A DNA stretch of 64,000 nt from Methylothermaceae bacterium (GCA_026981855.1 JALSIB010000014.1:20122-84121), one strand, 5' to 3'; positions 14,342 through 24,335 are shown, numbered from the stretch's first letter. Made by a program: numbers and translations. The notes: a model not told the origin generated them from the letters alone.

Positions 14342-15000
14342 CACCCCACCCCGGCGACCAGGGGAACGAATTTCACCGCCTCGATATCTTCCACTTCACA
14401 ACCCTCTACAGTGCGCACGATTCGCTTGAGAACCTGATCACGCCCCTGACGCACGGGAATGACCATCGTGCCGCCGACAGCCAGTTGCCGAAGCAGCGAC
14501 TCCGGAATCTGTCCGGCCGCCGCCGTTACCACGATGGCCTCGTAGGGCGCGTGCTTTTCCCAGCCCCAACCGCCATCACTGTGTTCGAACTTGATGTTGT
14601 ACATCTTCAAGTCGTACAGAAGAAAACGCGCCTTCTTTTGCAATGTCTCGATTCTTTCTACGGTATAGACCGTCTGTGCCAGTCCCGCCAGAACGGCGGT
14701 TTGATAACCGGAACCGGTACCGACCTCGAGAACCTTTCCCGGTCTGCCGCGCTTGAGGATCAGCTCACTCATCCTGGCCACGATGTAGGGCTGGGAAATG
14801 GTCTGCCCATACCCGATGGGCAGGGCGGTATCCTCATAGGCTCGGCTGGCCAGCGCTTCCTCCACGAACAAATGACGGGGCACCTCCCGCATGACATCCA
14901 GCACGCGCGCATCGCGGATGCCCTGCGACAAAAGACGGTCCACCATCCGCTCCCGGGTTCTGCGGGAAGTCATCCCGATGCCCGATTTCCTTATGCTCAT
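14341..15000 (-). CDS. pcm: Protein-L-isoaspartate O-methyltransferase
   Basis: Methylates L-isoaspartyl residues so that damaged proteins can be repaired. 219 residues. The SAM motif [16 protein letters not shown], upstream [14 protein letters not shown] and C-terminal [10 protein letters not shown] match the family. The start overlaps the surE stop by 4 nt, the conserved surE–pcm pair, which in many gammaproteobacteria lies near nlpD–rpoS; here rpoS is 27 kb away. Confidence 0.97.
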   Translation of the reverse strand: MSIRKSGIGMTSRRTRERMVDRLLSQGIRDARVLDVMREVPRHLFVEEALASRAYEDTALPIGYGQTISQPYIVARMSELILKRGRPGKVLEVGTGSGYQTAVLAGLAQTVYTVERIETLQKKARFLLYDLKMYNIKFEHSDGGWGWEKHAPYEAIVVTAAAGQIPESLLRQLAVGGTMVIPVRQGRDQVLKRIVRTVEGCEVEDIEAVKFVPLVAGVG

Positions 15001-15749
15001 ATGCCCTCCTCCGGTAACCAGGCCGCCAGGGATTCGATCGCATCGTAGCGAGTCAGATCGATCTGTAACGGCGTCACCGACACATACCCCTGCCGGATCG
15101 CGTGAAAATCCGTGCCGGGCCCTGCGTCCTGCTCGGGACCTGCGGGCCCGACCCAGAAGATGGTGCGCCCCCGGGGGTCCATGTCCTTGATCACGGGCTC
15201 GGCCTTGTGACGCTGGCCCAGACGGGTGGAGCGAAACCCCCGGATTTCCTCCATCGCCACATCGGGCACGTTGACGTTGAGGATCGTATCCGCCGGCAGG
15301 GGATTGGCCAGGATGTGATCGAACAACCTCAGCACCACTTCTACCGCGGTGTCGAAATGGCGCGCCTGCTCCCCCGCCAACGACACCGCGATGGCCGGCA
15401 GCCCCAGGAACCGTCCCTCGGTGGCGGCGGCGACGGTCCCCGAATAGAGAACGTCGTCACCGAGATTGGCGCCATGATTGATTCCAGCGATCACCATGTC
15501 CGGTTCTTCTTCCAACAAGCCGGTGACCGCAAGGTGAACACAATCGGTGGGCGTGCCGTCCACCCGGTAAAATCCATTTTCCACGCGGTTGACCCGCAAG
15601 GGCCGGTCCAGCGTCAGGGAATTGCTGGCGCCGCTTCGATTACGGTCTGGCGCGACCACCGTGATCTTCGCCCTGGCGGCAAGGGCACGGGCCAACTTCA
15701 CCAAACCTGTGGCAGTATATCCATCGTCGTTACTGAGCAAAATGTGCAT
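14997..15749 (-). CDS. surE: 5'/3'-nucleotidase SurE
   Basis: Stationary-phase survival nucleotidase/exopolyphosphatase. 250 residues from the [14 protein letters not shown], which fits the family exactly; an upstream in-frame extension of 15 codons is not supported. Metal site residues are in [19 protein letters not shown] and [18 protein letters not shown]. Confidence 0.97.
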   Translation of the reverse strand: MHILLSNDDGYTATGLVKLARALAARAKITVVAPDRNRSGASNSLTLDRPLRVNRVENGFYRVDGTPTDCVHLAVTGLLEEEPDMVIAGINHGANLGDDVLYSGTVAAATEGRFLGLPAIAVSLAGEQARHFDTAVEVVLRLFDHILANPLPADTILNVNVPDVAMEEIRGFRSTRLGQRHKAEPVIKDMDPRGRTIFWVGPAGPEQDAGPGTDFHAIRQGYVSVTPLQIDLTRYDAIESLAAWLPEEGI

Positions 15750-15842
15750 GCAAGAAAGCGTCTTTATGGCAACAATCAGTTGTGATTGTACCAAAGAAAG
15801 TGGATTCCACCGGGAGATTCCCCCATCCCTCCGATATTAAGT

Positions 15843-16931
15843 ATGGCCAAAAAAACACAAAGTTATAGCTGCGATTTTCTGATCGTCGGCCAGGGCCTTG
15901 CCGGCAGCCTGATGGCTTGGCGGTTATGGCATACCGGCGCCAGAATCATGGTGGTCGATCCAGGCGGCAACAATGCCTCCAAGGTGGCGGCCGGACTCGT
16001 CTCCCCTGTCACCGGCAAACGATGGGTCAAGATGCGGCAGGTTGACGAGTTGTTGCATCAGGCACGCCGAACCTATCGGCGATTGGAGATGGAACTGGAG
16101 ATCCGGCTGTGGTTCGAGCACAAATTGCTGCGCCTCCACCAAAGCAGGGCGGAAAGCTCTCTCAGCAAAAGAAGGGCCACGGAACCCGGCTACCGGGATT
16201 TTCTGGCGGCCGAGCTCGAACCTGGATGTGCCGGTCATGGCTTGGTGGATGACTTCGGTGGCCGCTGGATAGAGGGAGCGGCCCATTTGGCGACGACCCC
16301 GCTACTGGAATCCCTGCGGTCCTGGCTCGAGGAAAGAAACGTCCTCCGTTCCCACTCCATCGCCTACGCCGATCTCAAAGTGGGGGAGACGGGAATCCAG
16401 TGGCGGGATGTAAGGTGCGATTTCGTGATCTTTTGCGAGGGCTGGAAGGTGATTCACAACCCCTGGTTCGCCGGCCTGCCATGGCAACCCAGCGCCGGGG
16501 AAATTCTCACTCTGGAATCCCCCGATCCCCTGCCCCCCCATCCGCTCAACCGGGGTATCTGGTTGCTGCCGGAGGGAAAGGGACGAATCCGGATCGGGGC
16601 GACCTACCGCTGGCATCCGCTGGACGAGGCGCCCTGCGAAGAAGGTGTCGGACATCTGTTGGCCTCGTTCCGGAAACTGTTTCACACCCCTCCCCGATAT
16701 CGATGTCAGACAGCCGCCGCCGGCGTCAGACCCAATACCCTCGACCATCACCCCATGGTCGGCGCCCATCCCCGCTTTCCCCGATTGATCCTGGCCAACG
16801 GATTCGGTTCCAAAGGCACTCTGTACGCTCCCTGGTGCAGCGAAAAGTTGACCGAACACCTGACACAGGGACATCCTTTACCCCCTGAAATCAGTATTGG
16901 CCGGTATTTGGAGAGGGCGGATGGAAAATGA
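15843..16931 (+). CDS. FAD-dependent oxidoreductase of the DAO family, candidate tRNA-wobble enzyme
   Basis: 362 residues. An N-terminal dinucleotide-binding motif (DFLIVGQGLAGSLMAWRL), then AAGLVSPVTGKRWVK and, near the end, AAGVRPNTLDHHPMVGAHP and LANGFGSKGTLYAPW are typical of glycine-oxidase-like DAO proteins. I chose the ATG at 15843; a TTG at 15786 would extend it. The last 11 bases overlap the start of the MnmM-like gene. I infer that it supplies the oxidoreductase step performed by the C-terminal half of E. coli MnmC; the substrate is not shown by sequence alone. Confidence 0.75.
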   Translation: MAKKTQSYSCDFLIVGQGLAGSLMAWRLWHTGARIMVVDPGGNNASKVAAGLVSPVTGKRWVKMRQVDELLHQARRTYRRLEMELEIRLWFEHKLLRLHQSRAESSLSKRRATEPGYRDFLAAELEPGCAGHGLVDDFGGRWIEGAAHLATTPLLESLRSWLEERNVLRSHSIAYADLKVGETGIQWRDVRCDFVIFCEGWKVIHNPWFAGLPWQPSAGEILTLESPDPLPPHPLNRGIWLLPEGKGRIRIGATYRWHPLDEAPCEEGVGHLLASFRKLFHTPPRYRCQTAAAGVRPNTLDHHPMVGAHPRFPRLILANGFGSKGTLYAPWCSEKLTEHLTQGHPLPPEISIGRYLERADGK

Positions 16932-17565
16932 AGGCGGATACATTCCCTTGACCGAACAGGCGCAGGCATTCATCTCCGGACACGTCCAGGAAGGGGACGG
17001 GGCAATCGACGCCACGGTCGGCAATGGCCATGACACCGCCTTCCTGGCGCGCCTGGTGGGCGCCGGCGGAAAGGTGTTCGGCTTCGACATCCAACCGGCC
17101 GCGATCGAGACCGCCAGGGAGAAACTCGCCCGCTTGGGCTTGGCACGGCGTGTCGAGTGGATCTGTGACTGCCATGGAAAGCTGGCCCGGCATATCCCGG
17201 AAGATTGGCACGGCCGGATTCAGGCGGTGATGATCAACCTGGGGTACTTGCCCGGGAGCGACAAACGGATCACCACCCACCCCCGCACCACACTGGCGGC
17301 CTTGTCGCAAGCCCTGGATCTGCTGTCTCCAACCGGCAGGATCAGTATAATCGCCTATACCGGGCATGGCGGTGGGCAAGAAGAGGCCAACGCCATCGGC
17401 CAGTGGCTCGCCACCCGGCTACCGGGCCAAAGACGCTGGAGACGGGTGGTGCCAGGTGGCAGGCGATCCCCTCCCCAATTGTTCCTGATCGGACAGGGGC
17501 AACCCCCCACTGACCGGCAATGCGACAATCCGAAAAAAAAACTTGTTCCAGCCACAACACCATGA
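16921..17565 (+). CDS. mnmM: MnmM/YtqB-type tRNA 5-aminomethyl-2-thiouridine methyltransferase
   Basis: Family members (B. subtilis YtqB) methylate nm5s2U34 of tRNA with SAM. 214 residues; SAM motif AIDATVGNGHDTAFLA, then NLGYLPGSDKRITT and AYTGHGGGQEEANAI, all diagnostic of the family. Start ATG at 16921 with GGAG about 10 nt upstream inside the preceding gene. Its stop shares ATGA with the L,D-transpeptidase start, so three genes are translationally linked. The pair with the DAO gene looks like a split substitute for MnmC. Confidence 0.85.
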   Translation: MENEGGYIPLTEQAQAFISGHVQEGDGAIDATVGNGHDTAFLARLVGAGGKVFGFDIQPAAIETAREKLARLGLARRVEWICDCHGKLARHIPEDWHGRIQAVMINLGYLPGSDKRITTHPRTTLAALSQALDLLSPTGRISIIAYTGHGGGQEEANAIGQWLATRLPGQRRWRRVVPGGRRSPPQLFLIGQGQPPTDRQCDNPKKKLVPATTP

Positions 17566-18872
17566 AAACGCATCGCCCGCTTGGGTGGGTACTCGTCGTC
17601 ACGCTGCTTGTCGGGTGCGCCGGGCAAATCGTCAGAAAAGCCCCGCCACCGCCCGCACCGCCTGAAACCACCCGATTCCGGCTTACGCCCGGAAATTCGG
17701 TGATTGGCCATATCTACCGACTGAGGCTCCGTGACGGAGACACCCTGGCCGATGTGGCCCGCCATTTCGCCATCGGGCTGCAAGCCCTCCAGGATGCCAA
17801 CCCCAGTATCGACCCCTGGATACCGCCGGCGGGAAAAGAAATCATCCTGCCGCTGGCCTTCGTCCTCCCGGCGGTACCGGGCGGCGGGATCGTGATCAAT
17901 CTTGCGGCCATGCGCTTGTTTCATTTCACCTCGGAGAAGGAAGTGGAAACCTATCCGGTCGGCATCGGCCGCGCCGGCTGGAAGACCCCTCTGGGGACGA
18001 CACGGATCGTTCAGAAGAAGAAACATCCTCGCTGGGTGGTGCCGGCATCCATTCTCCGGGAACACGCCATCCGGGGCGATCCTTTGCCCCGAGTGGTTCC
18101 GCCGGGACCGGACAATCCATTGGGAAACCGTGCCTTGCGCCTGGGATTTCCGGGTTATCTCATCCACGGCACCAACAAGCCCTATGGTGTCGGACTTCGC
18201 ATCAGTCACGGCTGCATCCGGCTCTACCCGGAAAACATCGAAACCCTTTTCGCCCACACCAAAGTCGGAACGCGCGTCACGATCGTCGATCAACCGTATC
18301 TGCTCGGGTGGTGGGGCAAGCAGCTCTACCTGGAAGCCCACCCCCCGCTGCAAGCCGGCGAAGGGGAGAGAAGAAAAAAGCGCAGAGCGCTCATCAAACG
18401 CCTGCGGAACATGGCCGAAAAAAGCGGCCTGGAAATCGACTGGAAACGGGTGCGAAACACCTTGCTTGAAGCCCGGGGAATTCCGGTGCCCATTCTGAAA
18501 TCCTCACCCGATCTGGAACGGTTACTGGCCCGACTCCTCCGGATGCCGCACCCCGGAAGATGGCCCCATGCCCCGGAGCTTCCCCCTCTGGCACCCGGCT
18601 GGCTGGTGACTCTCGACATCCCCCTGACCGACCGTGCCGCCGGAAAGCTGACCGCCATCCTGCGTCACCAGACGCCCCCCATACCCGCCCATCAAATGGG
18701 GGATCAGGTGATCATCGGACCTTATGAAGACCAACGCGGCGTCAATGCCGTCCTGTCGCGCCTGAAGAGGGATCTCGGGCTGAAAGGACGAACAGTGACG
18801 CCCGTAGCGAGCCGAAGCTTCCTGAAAGCGCCGGCCAGTCATTCGTTGTACAGAACGAACGCCTCTCCATAA
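17562..18872 (+). CDS. L,D-transpeptidase lipoprotein (YkuD domain)
   Basis: Periplasmic peptidoglycan cross-linking or lipoprotein-anchoring enzyme. 436 residues. Lipobox LVGC with the lipidated Cys at 19, Pro-rich linker, a LysM-like segment (LRDGDTLADVARHFAIGLQAL), then the YkuD catalytic motif HGTNK (His about 202) and SHGCIRL (Cys about 218). A long basic C-terminal region ends in a possible SPOR-like fold (GWLVTLDIPLTDRAAGKL onward). The ATG at 17562 overlaps the mnmM stop. The 3' end overlaps the next gene tail to tail by 34 nt. Confidence 0.88.
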   Translation: MKTHRPLGWVLVVTLLVGCAGQIVRKAPPPPAPPETTRFRLTPGNSVIGHIYRLRLRDGDTLADVARHFAIGLQALQDANPSIDPWIPPAGKEIILPLAFVLPAVPGGGIVINLAAMRLFHFTSEKEVETYPVGIGRAGWKTPLGTTRIVQKKKHPRWVVPASILREHAIRGDPLPRVVPPGPDNPLGNRALRLGFPGYLIHGTNKPYGVGLRISHGCIRLYPENIETLFAHTKVGTRVTIVDQPYLLGWWGKQLYLEAHPPLQAGEGERRKKRRALIKRLRNMAEKSGLEIDWKRVRNTLLEARGIPVPILKSSPDLERLLARLLRMPHPGRWPHAPELPPLAPGWLVTLDIPLTDRAAGKLTAILRHQTPPIPAHQMGDQVIIGPYEDQRGVNAVLSRLKRDLGLKGRTVTPVASRSFLKAPASHSLYRTNASP

Positions 18873-19231
18873 GTGGTGTCCCCCCGAAAATCCTGCCACA
18901 CAAAGGCCGGCTGGGGTATCGGTTTGGTGGGAACGGGAAAGGTGATCACGTCCAGGGCACCGGTGAACAGACGCCCCACGGTATGCCCGATTCCGAAGGA
19001 AATGCCGGAAATCAGCCCCCAGGCGACCCCCGGCACCCCCTCATCATAGTGACTGTTGTTGTATCCGTTGATCATGCACTTCGGCAGCTCCACCCAGGAC
19101 AGAACGACATTGCTCAAGCCGGCGCCAAGCTTGTAGCCCACCGCGCCCGCGTAGGTTTCCTGGGCGTTCAGGTTTCCCGCCAAAACAGCCAGCAAGAAAG
19201 CCAGTACGAATCCTTTGAACCGATAGCGCAT
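18839..19231 (-). CDS. Small exported protein, TIGR04073-like (exosortase-associated type)
   Basis: 130 residues: a signal peptide (MRYRFKGFVLAFLLAVLAGNLNA), then YKLGAGLSNVVLSWVELPK, a GLISGISFGIGHTVGR helix and a Tyr/Pro-rich tail. The GLxN…ELPK pattern resembles the TIGR04073 family found near exosortase systems; no exosortase gene is in the window. Three ATGs in tandem (19237, 19234, 19231) follow AGGAG; the last has the best spacing. Confidence 0.65.
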   Translation of the reverse strand: MRYRFKGFVLAFLLAVLAGNLNAQETYAGAVGYKLGAGLSNVVLSWVELPKCMINGYNNSHYDEGVPGVAWGLISGISFGIGHTVGRLFTGALDVITFPVPTKPIPQPAFVWQDFRGDTTYGEAFVLYNE

Positions 19232-19343
19232 CATCATTCTCCTGTAGCAGAACTCCCGAAGCAAAACCCGCCCGTGACAGACAGGCCCTTCTATAACCAT
19301 AGAAAACCTTGCGCGGTTTGCAAGTGATCCGGCGCAACGAAAA

Positions 19344-19373
19344 CGCCCCGGCCGCTTTCAAGCGACCGGGGCG
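19344..19373 (-). terminator. Terminator of sodB
   Basis: GC-rich stem (19344–19356 with 19361–19373, one mismatch region) followed on the minus strand by TTTTCGTT. It lies 25 nt after the sodB stop. Confidence 0.8.
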
Positions 19374-19398
19374 CCCGCTGGATTGCCAGACCGGGAAA

Positions 19399-19977
19399 TC
19401 AGCCGGCCAGATTCTGATTGGCGAATTCCCAGTTCACCAAGCTCCAGAAGTTTTCCACATATTTGGGGCGGGCATTGCGATAATCGATGTAATAGGCATG
19501 CTCCCAAACGTCACAGGTCAGGATCGGCTTCTTGCCGTCGGTCATGGGGTTTCCGGCATTCTGGGTCTGGACGATTTCCAGCTTGTCACCATTGGCGACC
19601 AGCCAGGCCCACCCGGAGCCGAACAAGGTGACCGCCGCCTTGCTGAAGGCTTCCTTGAAGGCATCGAAGCTGCCGAAATCACGGTCGATCGCCGCGGCGA
19701 CGGCGCCTGAAGGCGCCCCACCGCCATTGGGAGACAGACTGTTCCAGTAGAAGGTGTGGTTCCACACCTGGGCGGCGTTGTTGAAGATGGGACCGGAAGC
19801 TTTGAGAATGATCTCCTCCAGCGTCATATTCTCGAATTCGGTACCCTGAATCAGATTGTTCAAATTGACCACATAGGTATTGTGGTGCTTGCCGTAATGA
19901 TACTCCAACGTCTCCTTGGAGATATGGGGTTCCAGGGCATCCATCGGATAAGGAAGGGGAGGTAATTCGTGTTTCAT
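19399..19977 (-). CDS. sodB: Iron superoxide dismutase
   Basis: Dismutates superoxide in the cytoplasm. 192 residues from [10 protein letters not shown]. Metal ligands are visible in [23 protein letters not shown] and [12 protein letters not shown]; the [11 protein letters not shown] form favours iron. The upstream in-frame extension (to 20025) lacks family similarity. A GAGT-type SD precedes the ATG. Own terminator downstream. Confidence 0.96.
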   Translation of the reverse strand: MKHELPPLPYPMDALEPHISKETLEYHYGKHHNTYVVNLNNLIQGTEFENMTLEEIILKASGPIFNNAAQVWNHTFYWNSLSPNGGGAPSGAVAAAIDRDFGSFDAFKEAFSKAAVTLFGSGWAWLVANGDKLEIVQTQNAGNPMTDGKKPILTCDVWEHAYYIDYRNARPKYVENFWSLVNWEFANQNLAG

Positions 19978-20112
19978 TGAGTGACTCCTTTTGCTTGTTG
20001 TTCCACAGAGATGCGGGGAAGTCATTCCCTAGCGCAATACTCGGAAACGGATACTTTAGCACCGCTCCGATCGCGAATAAAGCGCCAAACCCAAGGCGAT
20101 CGCATGACCGCC

Positions 20113-20171
20113 GTTTTTCCCGTTGGGAGTGGATTTTGCCCCGTGTTGAAGCCCCTCTCCCTCTGGGAGAG
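20113..20171. repeat. Dispersed hairpin-bearing repeat, copy 2
   Basis: Second copy of the intergenic repeat described at 4769–4825: TTTTTCCCGTT, GATTTTGC, TTGAAG and then an inverted repeat CTCTCCC (20155–20161) with GGGAGAG (20165–20171). The rest of the 19978–20236 gap shows no gene; it must contain the sodB promoter. Confidence 0.5.
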
Positions 20172-20236
20172 CTTCCGCGAACAGAATATAAAGGAATAAT
20201 GATACATCGGTCGGAATGCGGGCGTCTTGAGCCAGG

Positions 20237-22558
20237 TCAAAGTCCGTTTGGGCAAAGCGGAAGCGGGACTTCCAGCTTCAGGTCTTCAGGCGTCAGGCAG
20301 TGCCGGTCATCGCAGGCCTGCAAGCGCAGCCGGACACCCAAAGGCCCGCTCCCTGCATGGGTCACGGATGCCGCGATCACCGCCCGGTGGCGATACAAAG
20401 CGAGGGGCCGGGCGGAAAACGGCAGCGTCACGGATTCCGCCGGAGAATAATGGACAGCGCCTATCCTCCAACCCCGGTCGGGCTCAGCCGGATCAAGACG
20501 CGTCGGCACCCGATCGGCGGAAGTCTGCGGTCCGTTCAGATGCCAGCCCGGGCGCATCAACAGCCGCGCCTCCAGTCTTCTCCGGCTGGCCATAGCGGAA
20601 ACCCTCACATTCCCTCGGGCCGCATATTGCAAAGGTCCCGGCTCTCCCTGCAACGACTCCCGCAAAACCGTCAGTAAAAAAGCAAAACCGGCCGGGCCGC
20701 GCCGGATCTGTTCACTCAAAACCTTGATCAGGACATGGAAGCGCGTTTGATAGAGAGGCTGTGGCGCCCGGTGCCGGAGCCGGACCAGCAATCTCGCCGC
20801 CACCGCGTTTCCCGAAGGGATGGCGCCATCGTGGATTTCCTTCGGACGCACCATGAGCGGGTCGGCGCCCTGGGGGCTCATGAAAAACGCCCCCTGGTCC
20901 TCATCCCAGAACTTCGCCAACATCCCGTCGGTCAGAATCCGGGCTTTCCGCACCCACGCCCGGTCCCAACTGCCGTCGTAGAGACTCAACATTCCCAGGG
21001 CCAGCCAGGCGTAATCCTCCTGCATCCCCTCCCCGCCGGCCCAGCCGTGCAGGGAAGCCCGCATCAGGCGACCGTCCCGGTAATGGTTCCGCCACAAAAA
21101 TTCCGCCGCCTTTTTTGCCGCCAGAAAATAGCGGGGCTGGTGCAGCAACCTTGCGGCTTCGGCCAGAGAGACGATCATCATGCCGTTCCAGGCGGTGATC
21201 ACCTTGTCGTCCCGCAGGGGAGGGATTCTTTCGTTTCTGGCAGCATGCAGGCGGCTGCAGATGGCGTCCAGGCGCCGCAGAAATTCCGCTTCCCCCACAC
21301 CTTTCAGTCTGGCGAAGTCGCTCAAGGGACGAGCTAAATAAAGGATGTTGTGCCCCTCGAAATTCCCCTGCTGTGTCACCCCGAACACTTCCAGGGCGAA
21401 ATCGGCGTCCCCGGGGGGCAGAGCCGCCCTGATCTGCTTCGGGGTCCAGACGAAAAATCGTCCCTCCCCGCCTTCACTGTCGGCATCGGTGGCCGAATAG
21501 AACCCGCCTTCCGGGGCGGTCATCTCCCGGAGCACATAGTCGAAGGTCTGGCGGGCCACCCGGGCAAAAAACGGGTTGGCGGTCAAAACCGCGGCATGCG
21601 CGTAAACCAGGCCCAACTGGGCCTGGTTGTAGAGCATTTTCTCGAAGTGCGGCACCTGCCAGGCGGCATCGGTGGCGTAGCGGTGGAACCCCCCACCGAG
21701 CTGGTCGTAGATGCCGCCTCTGGCCATGGCATCGAGGGTATGGGTGAGCACCCGGCGCACGGTTGCGTCATCACTGCGCCACAATTCATCCAACAACAGA
21801 AACAACCACGGCTCGTTGGGGAACTTGGGCGCCTGACCAAAGCCGCCATGTTCCCGATCATAGCGGCCGAGGATATCTTTCAGTGCCCGCCCCACCTCTT
21901 CGATACCCGCCTCGGCGGCGCCTGCGGCGGTAACGTTCAGTCGCGCCACCGCCCGGGCGATTTCATCCGCCTGGCGGTCAATCACCGGCCTTTGCGTGCG
22001 CCATGCCTCGGCAATCTGTAACAACAACTGAAGAAACCGGGCCGGTGGAAAATAGGTTCCCCCATAGAACAATCTGCCTTCCGGCGTCAAAAACGCGGAC
22101 AAGGGCCAGCCTCCGCCGCCGGTCAACCATTGCACCGCGCTCATATAGGTGGCGTCCACGTCCGGAAGCTGCTCGCGGTCCACCTTGATGGCGATGAAAT
22201 CACGGTTGAGGACGGCCGCGATTTCCGGATTCTCGAAACTCTGTTCTTCCATCACATGGCACCAATGACAGGTGGAATAGCCGATGGAAAGAAAGACAGG
22301 CTTGTTCTCTTTCCCCGCCCTGGCAAAAGCCGCCTCTCCCCAGGGATGCCAATCGACCGGATTATGGGCGTGCTGCAGCAGATAGGGAGAGTGTTCGGCA
22401 ATCAGGCGATTGGTGTATCTGGGCGAGCCATCGGGAAGAACATGCCGGGTCCGGGGACGATAATCCCGACCTTTGGCCTCCAAGGCCGCCCGGAGTTTCT
22501 TTTGCAAGCCGGTGGGATAGGTCACCCCTTCGGCCTGGGGAATGGCATGGATGTTCAT
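20237..22558 (-). CDS. DUF255 thioredoxin-domain protein (YyaL/SSP411 type) with DsbD-alpha-like C-terminus
   Basis: 773 residues from ATG 22558, preceded by a strong AGGAGGT. Residues about 48–180 form the DUF255 thioredoxin-like domain with CHWC (Cys97, Cys100). The middle is an alpha/alpha-barrel-like region ([32 protein letters not shown]). The last 110 residues add an unusual module ending [12 protein letters not shown] (Cys749, Cys754), which resembles the N-terminal DsbD domain. No signal peptide is evident. The biochemical role of the DUF255 family is not settled. Confidence 0.85.
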   Translation of the reverse strand: MNIHAIPQAEGVTYPTGLQKKLRAALEAKGRDYRPRTRHVLPDGSPRYTNRLIAEHSPYLLQHAHNPVDWHPWGEAAFARAGKENKPVFLSIGYSTCHWCHVMEEQSFENPEIAAVLNRDFIAIKVDREQLPDVDATYMSAVQWLTGGGGWPLSAFLTPEGRLFYGGTYFPPARFLQLLLQIAEAWRTQRPVIDRQADEIARAVARLNVTAAGAAEAGIEEVGRALKDILGRYDREHGGFGQAPKFPNEPWLFLLLDELWRSDDATVRRVLTHTLDAMARGGIYDQLGGGFHRYATDAAWQVPHFEKMLYNQAQLGLVYAHAAVLTANPFFARVARQTFDYVLREMTAPEGGFYSATDADSEGGEGRFFVWTPKQIRAALPPGDADFALEVFGVTQQGNFEGHNILYLARPLSDFARLKGVGEAEFLRRLDAICSRLHAARNERIPPLRDDKVITAWNGMMIVSLAEAARLLHQPRYFLAAKKAAEFLWRNHYRDGRLMRASLHGWAGGEGMQEDYAWLALGMLSLYDGSWDRAWVRKARILTDGMLAKFWDEDQGAFFMSPQGADPLMVRPKEIHDGAIPSGNAVAARLLVRLRHRAPQPLYQTRFHVLIKVLSEQIRRGPAGFAFLLTVLRESLQGEPGPLQYAARGNVRVSAMASRRRLEARLLMRPGWHLNGPQTSADRVPTRLDPAEPDRGWRIGAVHYSPAESVTLPFSARPLALYRHRAVIAASVTHAGSGPLGVRLRLQACDDRHCLTPEDLKLEVPLPLCPNGL

Positions 22559-22859
22559 GGCGGTGACCTCCTGGGATGAAACCCTGGTCTGAATGAAAAA
22601 CAAGAAGAACGCGAAATCCTCCCGCTCCGGCTGGAATGCCTGTGTTTCCGGGGGGCTCGCCGCAAGAAGGTGCGAAAATAAAACCGGGGCGGGAACAATG
22701 GCGGTTTTTCAGGGTCTTTATTGCACACGTACTCATGATTTGTCTCCAAATCATCCTCCTCATGGGTATTGCTCCCATCCCCACCCTGCCGGGTGGGTTT
22801 TTTTTGCCCCTTGCCTGGGTGTTTTCAGCCCGGTTCCGGTCGGCTGCGGTGACGAGACA
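22559..22859. other. Gene-free interval with an orphan plus-strand terminator
   Basis: About 300 bases between two minus-strand genes. It must hold the promoter for the DUF255 gene. On the plus strand it ends in a strong intrinsic terminator although no plus-strand gene lies upstream. Open frames here are short, span the terminator hairpin and lack recognisable similarity. Confidence 0.5.
22762..22805 (+). terminator. Orphan intrinsic terminator, plus strand
   Basis: Two consecutive hairpins: ATGGG/CCCAT (22762–22777) and CCCACCC/GGGTGGG (22780–22797), the second followed at once by eight T (22798–22805). It reads only on the plus strand, where no coding gene precedes it. Confidence 0.75.
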
Positions 22860-23990
22860 TCAGGCCAACAACAGATTCGCCAGCAGCCGTTCGTAGATCC
22901 CGGTCAGGCGCTCCAGATCCTCGACCTCCACCCACTCGTTGACCTTGTGGATGGTCGCGTTGACCGGCCCCAGTTCCAGCACCTCGGCGCCGGTGGGGGC
23001 GATGAAGCGGCCATCGGAAGTTCCGCCACCGGTGGAAAGCTTGGCCTTTCGGCCCACCACCTGTTCCAGGGCCTCCTGAACCGCTGCGATGAGAGACGCT
23101 CCCGCCGTTTTGAAGGGATTGCCCGACAGCCGCCATTCCAGCTCATAATCGAGGCCGTAATGATCGAGGATGGCAGCCGTTCGGCGCTTGATCTCGGCGG
23201 CGGTCAATTCGGTGGAAAAACGGAAATTGAAGGTCACATCGAGGTGGCCGGGAATCACGTTTTCGGCGCCGGTCCCGGCCTGGATGTTGGAAACCTGAAA
23301 CGAAGTGGGGGGAAAGTGCTCATTCCCCTGATCCCAGACCTCGTTCACCAGATGCTGCAACGGCTCGGCGAAACGGTGAATAGGGTTGTCGGCCTTGTGA
23401 GGATAGGCCACATGCCCCTGAACGCCGAACACCCGCAGCTGGCCGTTGAGAGACCCCCGGCGCCCGACCTTGATCACATCCCCCAGCCTCTCCTCGCTCG
23501 ACGGTTCGCCCACCAGGCACCAGTCGATCTTCTCTTCCCTCGCCTCGAGCACCTCCACCACCTTGACCACGCCGTCGGTGGCGATGCCTTCTTCGTCGGA
23601 AGTCAGAAGCATGGCGATGGAACCCCGATGCCGGGGATGCTTCTCGACGAAACGCCGACAAGCCACGGTAAAGGCCGCCACCGATCCTTTCATGTCGGCG
23701 GCGCCGCGGCCGTACAGCCGCCCTTCCCTGACATGGGCTTCGAAGGGCGGCGAAGTCCACTCGGAAAGCGGGCCGGGAGGCACCACATCGGTATGCCCCA
23801 GGAACACCAGCAAGGGACGGGCCTCCCCCCGCCGCAACCACAGGTTACGGGTATCGCCGAAATCCAGAAATTCCGGCTCGAACCCCAAAGGGGTCAGGGG
23901 CTCGCAGACGAGATCCATGCATCCGGCATCGTCCGGGGTCACGGAAGGTCTTTCGATCAAAGCCCGGGCGAAATCGAGCGTCTCGCTCAT
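22860..23990 (-). CDS. dapE: Succinyl-diaminopimelate desuccinylase
   Basis: Zinc M20-family hydrolase of the succinylase branch of DAP/lysine synthesis. 376 residues; LVFLGHTDVVPPG, GRGAADMKGSVAAF, LTSDEEGIATDG and GGTSDGRFIAPTG carry metal and catalytic residues. The start overlaps the ArsC-like gene by 4 nt, and dapD lies just upstream. Confidence 0.97.
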   Translation of the reverse strand: MSETLDFARALIERPSVTPDDAGCMDLVCEPLTPLGFEPEFLDFGDTRNLWLRRGEARPLLVFLGHTDVVPPGPLSEWTSPPFEAHVREGRLYGRGAADMKGSVAAFTVACRRFVEKHPRHRGSIAMLLTSDEEGIATDGVVKVVEVLEAREEKIDWCLVGEPSSEERLGDVIKVGRRGSLNGQLRVFGVQGHVAYPHKADNPIHRFAEPLQHLVNEVWDQGNEHFPPTSFQVSNIQAGTGAENVIPGHLDVTFNFRFSTELTAAEIKRRTAAILDHYGLDYELEWRLSGNPFKTAGASLIAAVQEALEQVVGRKAKLSTGGGTSDGRFIAPTGAEVLELGPVNATIHKVNEWVEVEDLERLTGIYERLLANLLLA

Positions 23991-24328
23991 TTGATCCGCC
24001 CGTATGCTTCAGGGTCGAAACCGACCACGACGCCTTCCCGGTGTTCGAGCACCGGGCGTTTGATCAGGGTGGGATGGGTCATCAGCAATCCTCTGGCCTT
24101 GTCCCGGTCCAGACCGTCCCGCGCCTCTTCCGGCAGCCGCCGCCAGGTCGTCCCCCGGCGGTTGACGAGCGCCTCCCATCCCACCCGTTCCAGCCAGGCA
24201 TCCAGCCGCGCCGGATCGACACCCTCTTTCTTGAAATCATGGAAATGGAAGTCGATTCCGTGGTCCTGCAACCACTGGCGCGCCTTTTTCACCGTGTTGC
24301 AGTTCGGGATCCCATAGAGCCTGACCAT
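23987..24328 (-). CDS. ArsC-family reductase-like protein (YffB type)
   Basis: 113 residues, MVRLYGIPNCNTVKKARQWL with a single N-terminal Cys, and RDKARGLLMTHPTLIKRPVL near the end, typical of the Spx/ArsC/YffB family. YffB genes are regularly found beside dapE; the substrate is unknown. The ATG at 24328 has GAGGCG about 7 nt upstream; an in-frame start at 24355 would intrude into dapD. Confidence 0.9.
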   Translation of the reverse strand: MVRLYGIPNCNTVKKARQWLQDHGIDFHFHDFKKEGVDPARLDAWLERVGWEALVNRRGTTWRRLPEEARDGLDRDKARGLLMTHPTLIKRPVLEHREGVVVGFDPEAYGRIK

Positions 24329-24335
24329 CGGCGCC

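Noticed and set aside
22636..22896. Plus-strand 86-codon frame between dapE and the DUF255 gene
   Set aside because: It runs straight through a strong terminator hairpin and into dapE antisense; no similarity recognised.
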